Positions 1 through 5,124 of a stretch of DNA of 19,841 nucleotides are shown here, piece after piece. A program made the position numbers and the translations under genes. Positions within the stretch are counted from its first letter, which is position 1, and the number at the start of each line of letters is the position of its first letter. The notes under the pieces are model-generated. The model was given only the letters and a program-made list of their open reading frames with translations, was not told the DNA's origin and ran no database searches. The DNA is from Prevotella sp. UBA5387 (GTDB lineage Bacteria > Bacteroidota > Bacteroidia > Bacteroidales > Bacteroidaceae), in the NCBI GenBank assembly GCA_002407775.1, contig DHOP01000015.1:2620-22460 (forward strand), read 5' to 3'.

Positions 1-219
1 AGGACACATCTAAAGTGGCTCTTTACTTTTGAAGAATATCCGGAAATAAATTCCTGAATACAAAAAATAGGCTGGAATGACAAGACTACCAAATGTCCAT
101 TACGCCAGAATGTATATGGGTGTCTTGCAGGTCGCAAGGATTGTCCATGCAGGAAGGTGTGCTATGGAGACAAGAAGGTGTTGTCGCCTGTTATATATGT
201 CTTTTCGCTTTTTATATAA
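1..219 (+). pseudogene. possible decayed Cys-rich reading frame (left edge)
   Basis: Frame 1 is open from the window edge to a TGA at 55-57 and then open again to TAA at 217-219, with no start codon after the TGA. The part after the stop reads like protein. It has five cysteines within 23 residues in the pattern C-x8-C-x6-C-x-C-x3-C (starting at the TGT at 94), among Lys/Arg residues, and could bind a metal. The part before the stop also reads like protein (it contains KWLFTFEEYPEINS). It could be one gene broken by a nonsense mutation, the tail of a gene entering from the left plus a chance frame, or noise. I do not recognise the family. Another frame offers a 48-codon ORF from the ATG at 77, whose translation is less protein-like. 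Confidence 0.25.
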
Positions 220-483
220 TTGATGTAATCATCTCTTTAATCTGGTAGGAGATGAGAATCGAGATTCTTTGATGCAAAAGGATGATTGTTGCAGGAAGCA
301 TTAGCAAAATTGGGGGAAAAGTGTTATCTTTGCATCTATCAGATCACATTTTAGCGATTCAAAACGATTGTAATTGCGTTGGGCATGGAGAAACTACTTA
401 TCCAATGGACACGTAATGACCGAATTTTACTTCGTCAATAAACTAATCATACATATTTTAATATTAACAAACTCTTTATTACA
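220..483. other. intergenic leader region upstream of the GH28 gene
   Basis: No convincing gene lies here. It contains an exact Bacteroidota -7 box at 325-332 and then about 150 nt of probable 5' untranslated leader before the GH28 ATG at 484. An 18-codon frame (385-441, ATG to TAA) sits in the leader. It has no ribosome binding site and none of the marks of an attenuator, such as runs of one codon or a following terminator, so it is probably chance. Confidence 0.5.
325..332 (+). promoter_or_regulatory. Bacteroidota -7 promoter box (GH28 gene)
   Basis: TATCTTTG followed by CATC is an exact match to TAnnTTTG, the -7 element used by the Bacteroidota primary sigma factor. No good -33 TTTG is found at the usual 19-21 nt upstream. 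Transcription would start near 338, leaving a leader of roughly 145 nt before the ATG at 484. Confidence 0.65.
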
Positions 484-1812
484 ATGCTAAAGCGAATACT
501 CTTTGCAGTTATTTTACTAGCCATTGGGATTTCTGCCCAAGGTAAAAAGACGAAGCCAGCGCTGTTTCCTGACGGTACGCCTATCTCGTCATGGTTTTCA
601 GACACCACGGAGGTGAACGTCGACCGTCTTGGCAAGCAATATGTCATTACTGATTATGGAGTAGGAATTGACTCCACAATCTTGCAGACCAAAAAGATTC
701 AGGACGTGATAGACCGTTGCGCTCGTGAGGGTGGCGGTGTGGTTGTTATCCCACGTGGTACTTTTCTCTCTGGAAGCTTGTTCTTCAAACCTGGTACCCA
801 TCTTCATTTGCTTGAAGGTGCAAGACTCAAAGGCATCGATGCCATCACCAATTATTCGATCATCGATACTCGTTTGGAGGGACAGACAATCAAATACTTT
901 GCTGCACTGGTCAATGCTATTGGTTGCAACGGGTTCACCATCTCTGGACATGGCACGATCGATGGCAATGGCTGGAGGTTTTGGGATGAGTTTTGGCTCC
1001 GGCGCAAGGTAAATCCTAAATGCACCAATCTTGAGGCCTTGCGCCCTCGACTGGTCTATATCGCCAATAGCGACGATGTGGCGGTGACTGGTGTGAGGCT
1101 AGTTAACTCTGGCTTTTGGACCAATCACATCTATAACTGCAAGCGTGTAAGGTATATCAATTGTTATATATGGGCTAACACTGAAGAGTATCCTAAAGGT
1201 CCGAGCACCGATGGTCTCGACCTCGATGCCGTCTCTGACGCCTTGGTTCACGGCTGTTATGTCAACGTGAATGACGATGGCATCTGTCTCAAAGGTGGTA
1301 AGGGTACATGGGTGGACACGATCGCGGGCAATGGCGCATGTGAGCGAATTATTGTGCAGAAGTGTTCCTTTGGCAAGGCCGGAGGCGGTATTACCTTTGG
1401 AAGCGAGGCATGGAATTGCCGCAATATTATTTTGCGTGACTGTAAGTTTCATCAGACCGGCAATATCCTTCGATTCAAGATGCGCCCAGATACACCTCAG
1501 AAATATGCGTATGTCCTTGCAGAGAACATCACGGGTGATGTGAAAAACGGTATTCGTGCAGACAGGTGGATGCAATTTTATGATCTTAAGCCACGCGCCA
1601 ATATGCCCCGCACCGTGGTGAGTAATGTCACCTTGCGCAATGTGAATGTAATTGCTAGTAACCGATTTTATTATCTAGAAAAGTCGGATAAGTATGATTT
1701 AGAAGACTTCACCTTTGAAGATATCAAAGCTCAGGACCCAAAAGGAGAATTCGATACTAGTTTTGTGAAAGGGTGCATGGTCAAGAATGTATCTATAAAG
1801 CCTTTACATTAA
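484..1812 (+). CDS. secreted glycoside hydrolase family 28 protein (polygalacturonase-like)
   Basis: This is a 442-residue protein with an N-terminal signal peptide (about 1-19, ending in a SAQ-type cleavage site), so it acts in the periplasm or outside the cell. The body is a right-handed beta-helix of GH28 type, the family that hydrolyses galacturonic-acid linkages in pectin. Visible GH28 signatures are GHGTIDGNG (155-163), STDGLDLD (241-248, replacing the usual NTD), NDDGICLK (263-270, the catalytic DD pair at 264-265) and R-F-K (330-332, the RxK subsite motif). The usual GHG histidine is not seen: the aligned stretch reads AGGGITFGSE (299-308). Length is normal for the family. It may act on rhamnogalacturonan or as an exo-enzyme rather than as a classical endo-polygalacturonase. 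No SusC/SusD pair or other pectin gene is adjacent, so it is an orphan here. Family assignment is secure, substrate is not. Confidence 0.93.
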   Translation: MLKRILFAVILLAIGISAQGKKTKPALFPDGTPISSWFSDTTEVNVDRLGKQYVITDYGVGIDSTILQTKKIQDVIDRCAREGGGVVVIPRGTFLSGSLFFKPGTHLHLLEGARLKGIDAITNYSIIDTRLEGQTIKYFAALVNAIGCNGFTISGHGTIDGNGWRFWDEFWLRRKVNPKCTNLEALRPRLVYIANSDDVAVTGVRLVNSGFWTNHIYNCKRVRYINCYIWANTEEYPKGPSTDGLDLDAVSDALVHGCYVNVNDDGICLKGGKGTWVDTIAGNGACERIIVQKCSFGKAGGGITFGSEAWNCRNIILRDCKFHQTGNILRFKMRPDTPQKYAYVLAENITGDVKNGIRADRWMQFYDLKPRANMPRTVVSNVTLRNVNVIASNRFYYLEKSDKYDLEDFTFEDIKAQDPKGEFDTSFVKGCMVKNVSIKPLH

Positions 1813-1865
1813 GCGACTTTCGATCTGCTAATGAAAATTGGCAAGTGATAGTTTGATTCGCAGTT

Positions 1866-1950
1866 CCATATCTCTCAGGTTAACTTTTCCCCTATTCGTT
1901 GTCCTCTTATTATGGTCATGAATAGGAGTAGGGTAGCTTGAGAGATGTGG
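1866..1950. repeat. long imperfect hairpin downstream of the GH28 gene
   Basis: The arms 1866-1877 and 1939-1950 pair over 12 bp with one G-U. An inner stem 1891-1897 / 1920-1926 pairs over 7 bp. The segment between is partly pairable. The 22-nt loop (1898-1919) contains GTCCTCTT, which is exactly complementary to AAGAGGAC at 1961-1968. It could terminate or stabilise the 3' end of the GH28 mRNA, or be part of a structured RNA. There is no strong T-tract directly after it. Confidence 0.55.
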
Positions 1951-1983
1951 ATTTATTGTGAAGAGGACCATTGTTTTATAGTA

Positions 1984-1999
1984 ACAGAACCTGTTCTGT
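1984..1999. promoter_or_regulatory. palindromic operator candidate upstream of hsp20
   Basis: ACAGAAC-CT-GTTCTGT is a perfect 7+7 inverted repeat with a 2-nt spacer, lying about 215 nt upstream of the hsp20 start. The symmetry and size suit a homodimeric DNA-binding regulator. It does not fit the Bacillus-type LexA box, which needs a 4-nt spacer between GAAC and GTTC. Confidence 0.35.
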
Positions 2000-2009
2000 G
2001 GCCGAAATG

Positions 2010-2064
2010 TGACATTTTTGGCAGAAAAAGTTTATGGATTTAATTGTTTTGTGTCAATTTGGCG
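2010..2064 (+). promoter_or_regulatory. paired TGNCA motifs upstream of hsp20
   Basis: TGACA-TTTT-TGGCA (2010-2023) and TGTCA-ATT-TGGCG (2052-2064) are two similar sites whose starts are 42 nt apart, close to four helical turns. TGNCA is self-complementary, so each site is symmetric apart from its T-rich spacer. They may be a heat-shock or stress control element. The GGCA-type element also weakly resembles a sigma-54 -24 box, but a proper -12 GC is not seen. Confidence 0.35.
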
Positions 2065-2200
2065 GCAAGTTCTGGGCCAGATTAAATATTTGAGGTGTCG
2101 GCATAGATGTTGCAAATTGATTTAATGGAAGCCGGAAGGTAAATGAAAAGGAGTCTAAAGGTTCCAAGGAATTGATTTATTGACAATTAAAAATATAAAC

Positions 2201-2206
2201 AGGAGG
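2201..2206 (+). promoter_or_regulatory. strong Shine-Dalgarno of hsp20
   Basis: AGGAGG is a full anti-SD match ending 8 nt before the ATG at 2215. This is unusual in a genome where most starts in the window lack any SD, and it suggests high-level translation. It fixes the hsp20 start. Confidence 0.8.
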
Positions 2207-2214
2207 TAAAGATT

Positions 2215-2643
2215 ATGTTGTTTCCAGTATTACATTCAACAAACAATTGGTTAGACAATTCGTTTAGAGATTTCTTTGATGATGGTTGGATGCCCAAAGT
2301 GAGGGCTACAGCTCCGTCCATTAACGTTAAAGAAAATGACAAACAGTATGATGTGGAGATTGCCGCACCAGGCATGACCAAGAAGGATTTTGATGTAACA
2401 ATCAACGACGATGGCAATCTGCTTATCAAAATGGAACACAAGGATGAGAAGAATGAAGAGAATAAAAACGAGCATTATTTGCGCCGTGAGTTCTCCTATA
2501 GTAGCTATCAACAGGCATTGGTTCTTCCCGATGATGTCGAAACTGACAAGATTGAAGCCAAAGTTGAAGATGGTGTTCTGAAGGTAGTTCTACCACGAAC
2601 TGTTCAGAACAAGAAAGTTCAAAAGAAAATTGAAGTGGGTTAA
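2215..2643 (+). CDS. Hsp20 / alpha-crystallin family small heat-shock protein
   Basis: This 142-residue cytoplasmic chaperone would hold unfolding proteins for later refolding by ATP-dependent chaperones. The alpha-crystallin domain covers about 35-130. It begins at PSINVKENDKQYDVEIAAPG and ends with the family hallmark A-x-x-x-x-G-V-L (115-122) followed by KVVLP. A C-terminal I-x-V (139-141) matches the I-x-I/V anchor used in oligomer assembly. The N-terminal arm (LFPVLHSTNNWLDNSFRDFF) is typical of Bacteroidota members. An AGGAGG sits at ideal spacing, and a rho-independent terminator follows 22 nt after the stop. Upstream symmetric motifs suggest stress control. Confidence 0.96.
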   Translation: MLFPVLHSTNNWLDNSFRDFFDDGWMPKVRATAPSINVKENDKQYDVEIAAPGMTKKDFDVTINDDGNLLIKMEHKDEKNEENKNEHYLRREFSYSSYQQALVLPDDVETDKIEAKVEDGVLKVVLPRTVQNKKVQKKIEVG

Positions 2644-2664
2644 ATAACACAATGAATGATTGAT

Positions 2665-2695
2665 GGGGTGACTGTCTTGACGGTCACCCCTTTTT
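2665..2695 (+). terminator. rho-independent terminator after hsp20
   Basis: GGGGTGAC (2665-2672) pairs with GTCACCCC (2683-2690). The loop can add further pairs (TGTC/GACG), and TTTTT follows at once (2691-2695). The next gene starts only 30 nt later without an obvious own promoter, so part of its expression may come from read-through. Confidence 0.9.
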
Positions 2696-2725
2696 CATTT
2701 TAAAATTTTGAAAAGGAGAAATACA

Positions 2726-3517
2726 ATGGTAGGAGCAACAAAACCTGGTAAGATGCCGGCAATATTTATAGGGCACGGCAGTCCGATGCTTGCATTGGAG
2801 GATTCAAAAGTTACTCACGAGCTCGCTCGTATTGGACAAAAGGTGCTGACAGAACATGGGCTTCCCAGGGCAATACTGATGATTTCGGCTCATTGGTATA
2901 AGTCAACAAACCTGGTACAACGTACAGCGCACCCCGAACAAATATTTGATATGTATGGCTTCCCACGTGCATTGTATGAGGTGAAGTACCAACCCGAGGG
3001 ATATGCCGTACTTAGCGATGCCGTGTTGGGCATCAAGGAGCTGGGCGCAAAGGTGGATAATAATTGGGGAATAGATCATGGAGCATGGACGCCATTGGTG
3101 CACATGTTCCCAGAAGCTGATATTCCGGTTGTGCAATTGTCAGTCAACGGTGTTGTTAGACCACAACAGAACTATGAGATTGGACAATTGTTGTCCGAAC
3201 TACGAGACCAGGGCTATTTGATTATTGGGTCAGGCAATGTTGTTCACAACCTTCGACAAGTGGATTGGGAGAATACTCATGGCACTCGTGAAGCAGAGGC
3301 ATTTAATGATTTTATAGTCAGGTCAGTGGAGCAGCGAGTCGATGATGCTGCTATCAACTTTTCCTCACACCCCAATGCTCGTTATGCCGTTCCCACACCT
3401 GACCATTATCTTCCACTGCTCTATGTGCTCGGTGCATCACAGGAAGAAAAACCATTGGTATTCAATAACATGTGTACATTGGGAGCCATGGCAATGACAG
3501 GCTTCTATTTTGGATAA
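2726..3517 (+). CDS. ygiD: class III extradiol dioxygenase, YgiD/DodA family
   Basis: This 263-residue cytoplasmic protein belongs to the LigB-like family whose E. coli member YgiD opens the ring of DOPA. The physiological substrate here is unknown. Visible motifs are FIGHGSP (metal-ligand His17), ISAHW (His56), IDHGAWTPLVHMFP, the IGSGNVVHNLR segment and TPDHYLPLLYVLGA, which together supply the His ligands. Length equals the family norm. The frame is open from a TTG at 2708, but AAGGAG at 2713-2718 lies 7 nt before the ATG at 2726, so the ATG is chosen. It is the second gene in a row with a strong Shine-Dalgarno. It lies directly behind the hsp20 terminator and is followed by a structured 228-nt spacer. 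Confidence 0.9.
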   Translation: MVGATKPGKMPAIFIGHGSPMLALEDSKVTHELARIGQKVLTEHGLPRAILMISAHWYKSTNLVQRTAHPEQIFDMYGFPRALYEVKYQPEGYAVLSDAVLGIKELGAKVDNNWGIDHGAWTPLVHMFPEADIPVVQLSVNGVVRPQQNYEIGQLLSELRDQGYLIIGSGNVVHNLRQVDWENTHGTREAEAFNDFIVRSVEQRVDDAAINFSSHPNARYAVPTPDHYLPLLYVLGASQEEKPLVFNNMCTLGAMAMTGFYFG

Positions 3518-3544
3518 ACTGCGACTTTGTGGTTGATACTTTGT

Positions 3545-3575
3545 GGCCCCGTGATTCAAATTGAATCACGGGGCC
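3545..3575. terminator. perfect 15-bp hairpin after the dioxygenase gene
   Basis: GGCCCCGTGATTCAA (3545-3559) and its exact reverse complement (3561-3575) flank a single A. In RNA the tip would open to a 3-5 nt loop. It probably terminates or protects the dioxygenase transcript, although no T-run follows. Its right arm runs directly into the next nested repeat. Confidence 0.65.
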
Positions 3576-3642
3576 GTTACTATTTAACCGCCACGCGGTT
3601 ACAATGTAACGGCGCAACCGTTGGGCATCGACCGTAAGCCCA
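3573..3642. repeat. nested inverted repeats in the dioxygenase-mltG spacer
   Basis: GCCGTTAC (3573-3580) pairs with GTAACGGC (3606-3613) and encloses TAACCGC-CAC-GCGGTTA (3585-3601). Alternative pairings exist: AACGG (3608-3612) with CCGTT (3618-3622), and TGGGC (3622-3626) with GCCCA (3638-3642). The words GTTAC/GTAAC and CGGTT/AACCG recur throughout. It may be a REP-like palindromic element or a structured RNA. Confidence 0.5.
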
Positions 3643-3687
3643 TTACATTCCTTAACCAAAAAAGTGGCTAAGATTGGACTTAAATGT

Positions 3688-3718
3688 TTTGTTGCTATGC
3701 TATTTAGATGTACCTTTG
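3688..3718 (+). promoter_or_regulatory. Bacteroidota promoter for mltG
   Basis: TTTG (3688-3691) and TACCTTTG (3711-3718) are separated by 19 nt, matching both the -33 and -7 elements of the Bacteroidota primary promoter. Transcription should begin near 3724, about 22 nt before the ATG at 3746. This rules out the longer reading frame that opens with a TTG at 3674. Confidence 0.8.
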
Positions 3719-3745
3719 CACAATAATTCATATACAATTATCATC

Positions 3746-4792
3746 ATGATTAAAAGCGTGAAAATGAAGTATCTAGTGCCCGCCGCCGCTTGCCTTCTTG
3801 TGTTGGCTGGAGTTGCTTACTATTACTTCTTCACATCGTTCACAGGGTCTGATAAGACCACTTACATATATGTTGACGAGAATGATAATTATGACTCGCT
3901 GATGCAAAAGTTGGAGCCTATTGCTCAGAAACATTGTTATCATGCGTTCACTACACTTTCTCGCCATAGTGGTATGACTAATAAGCTACACACTGGACGC
4001 TATGCGATAAAGCCTTCTACTGGTGCATTCATGTTGTTTCGCCACATCAAGAATGGCATGCAGGAGCCGCTAGCACTGACTATTCCCAGTGTGCGTACCA
4101 TTGGTGACCTTGCTGGGGCATTGGGTAACAAGTTGATGATTGATAGTGCTACGTTTGCAAGGGCTTTCTCGGATGAGACTTTTTGCAAAAAATACGGCTA
4201 TGATACGACGACTCTTCCAGCCCTCTTCATTCCCAACACCTATGATATGTATTGGAATGTGACGCCTGATGGGCTGATGAAGTACATGCAAAAGGAATAT
4301 GAAAAGTTCTGGAATGATGACCGTACGTCAAAGGTAGAAGCATTAAAACTTACACCACTTCAGGTCGTAACTTTAGCAAGTATTGTCGATGAAGAGACAG
4401 CCAACAATAGCGAGAAGCCTATGATTGCCGGCATGTACTATAATCGGTTAAACTATCGTGACGACAAATACCCTGAGGGCATGCCACTTCAAGCTGATCC
4501 TACAATCAAATTTGCTTGGAAACAGTTTGGATTGAAGCGAATTTATGAAAAGTTGCTCTTTATCGATAGTCCCTACAACACTTACAAAAATCCAGGCTTG
4601 CCACCGGGACCAATACGCATCCCGACTATCGCTGGGGTTGATGCCGTGCTCAATTTAGTGCACCATGACTATCTTTATATGTGTGCCAAGGAGGATTTAA
4701 GTGGAACCCACAATTTCGCTCACACTTATGCGGAACACTTGCTCAATGCCCACAAATATGCTAAGGCACTTAATGAGCGTGGTATAAAATAA
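3746..4792 (+). CDS. mltG: endolytic murein transglycosylase MltG
   Basis: This 348-residue inner-membrane enzyme cleaves nascent glycan strands and is thought to set their length during cell-wall growth. A single N-terminal membrane anchor lies at about 9-30 (YLVPAAACLLVLAGVAYYYFF). The YceG/MltG domain fills the periplasmic part. It contains TLASIVDEETANNSEKPMI (209-227, with the SIVxxET glutamate at 217 as the likely catalytic acid), MYYNRL, MPLQADPTIKFA (246-257) and the substrate-cleft motif SPYNTYKNPGLPPGPI (275-290). Start choice is between the ATG at 3746 and the ATG at 3764 (MKYLV). Both lie downstream of the perfect promoter. It appears to be monocistronic, with two hairpins after it. 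Confidence 0.94.
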   Translation: MIKSVKMKYLVPAAACLLVLAGVAYYYFFTSFTGSDKTTYIYVDENDNYDSLMQKLEPIAQKHCYHAFTTLSRHSGMTNKLHTGRYAIKPSTGAFMLFRHIKNGMQEPLALTIPSVRTIGDLAGALGNKLMIDSATFARAFSDETFCKKYGYDTTTLPALFIPNTYDMYWNVTPDGLMKYMQKEYEKFWNDDRTSKVEALKLTPLQVVTLASIVDEETANNSEKPMIAGMYYNRLNYRDDKYPEGMPLQADPTIKFAWKQFGLKRIYEKLLFIDSPYNTYKNPGLPPGPIRIPTIAGVDAVLNLVHHDYLYMCAKEDLSGTHNFAHTYAEHLLNAHKYAKALNERGIK

Positions 4793-4821
4793 TAGGATTG
4801 CAGTCATTCCCTTAAGCTTCA

Positions 4822-4867
4822 GGTAAGATATATAGAGACGTATCATATAATCTCTGAATATCTTACC
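4822..4867. repeat. two-tier hairpin after mltG
   Basis: GGTAAGATAT (4822-4831) pairs perfectly with ATATCTTACC (4858-4867). Inside, AGAGA (4834-4838) pairs with TCTCT (4851-4855). ATTTT follows. It may act as a first terminator or as a 3'-end stabiliser for mltG mRNA. Confidence 0.6.
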
Positions 4868-4911
4868 CATTTTCAAGGCATTATGGATAGCTCTTCATGG
4901 GATGAAATGTA

Positions 4912-4957
4912 TAAAAAGAGAAATGGCGTTCGCTTCACAGCGATCGCCATTCTTTCT
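4912..4957. terminator. strong, possibly bidirectional terminator
   Basis: AATGGCGTTCGCT (4922-4934) pairs with AGCGATCGCCATT (4939-4951) with one mismatch around a TCAC loop. The stem is flanked by AAAAAGAGA on the left and TCTTTCTC on the right, so it offers a pyrimidine-rich tail on both strands. It isolates mltG from glnS. Confidence 0.85.
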
Positions 4958-5086
4958 CAATAGGTATTAGCCTTTACATTAAGGTAAAAAGATTGTATTC
5001 AGGATAACGTTCACAAAGTTAAAGCATTTTTGTGAGACATCCAAATCTTTTTGGAACTTTCACATAGCAATTGTTGAAAAAATGAG

Positions 5087-5094
5087 TAACTTTG
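5087..5094 (+). promoter_or_regulatory. Bacteroidota -7 box for glnS
   Basis: TAACTTTG followed by CATTAT matches TAnnTTTG exactly. A longer glnS frame beginning with the TTG at 5092 would start inside this box, so that start is excluded. No clear -33 TTTG is found at the standard spacing. Confidence 0.7.
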
Positions 5095-5124
5095 CATTAT
5101 AATCGTAATCATAGAATGGTAATT

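Larger units (their letters stand above)
1813..2214. other. 402-nt non-coding region between GH28 gene and hsp20
   Basis: No gene is evident. The left half carries a long imperfect hairpin (1866-1950) with a complementary element just downstream. The centre carries a perfect 7-bp inverted repeat (1984-1999) and two related TGNCA pair motifs (2010-2023, 2052-2064). The region ends with a strong Shine-Dalgarno for hsp20. No exact TAnnTTTG box is present on the + strand, so the hsp20 promoter may be of an alternative type. Confidence 0.6.
4793..5124. other. 332-nt spacer between mltG and glnS
   Basis: No gene is seen. It holds a long hairpin at 4822-4867, a strong terminator-type hairpin at 4912-4957 and the glnS -7 box at 5087-5094. 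Confidence 0.7.

Noticed and set aside
55..57. In-frame TGA read as selenocysteine in the Cys-rich frame
   Set aside because: No start codon, no recognisable selenoprotein family and no SECIS-like hairpin identified. A nonsense mutation or unrelated frames are simpler.
385..441. 18-codon ORF (MEKLLIQWTRNDRILLRQ) in the GH28 leader, considered as a leader peptide
   Set aside because: It has no ribosome binding site, no codon run and no attenuator hairpin after it. A frame this short is expected by chance.
598..1575. Long antisense open frames within the GH28 gene, and similar frames antisense to purD, DPP IV and the methyltransferase
   Set aside because: They are shadows of well-supported genes. 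Their translations show no domain, signal or sensible composition.
1984..1999. LexA/SOS box
   Set aside because: The GAAC-GTTC halves are 2 nt apart rather than the 4 nt of the Bacillus-type box, and the neighbour is a chaperone rather than a DNA-repair gene.
2177..2182. TTGACA considered as a -35 element for hsp20
   Set aside because: A -10 box at normal spacing would fall on the Shine-Dalgarno, leaving no leader. Bacteroidota primary promoters also do not use TTGACA.
3674..3745. 24-residue N-terminal extension of MltG from a TTG
   Set aside because: A perfect -33/-7 promoter sits inside it, so it would not be transcribed, and the membrane anchor begins later.
5092..5124. Upstream TTG/ATG extensions of glnS
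   Set aside because: The TTG lies inside the exact -7 promoter box. Only the ATGs at 5116 and 5125 remain possible, and 5125 gives the more usual N-terminus.
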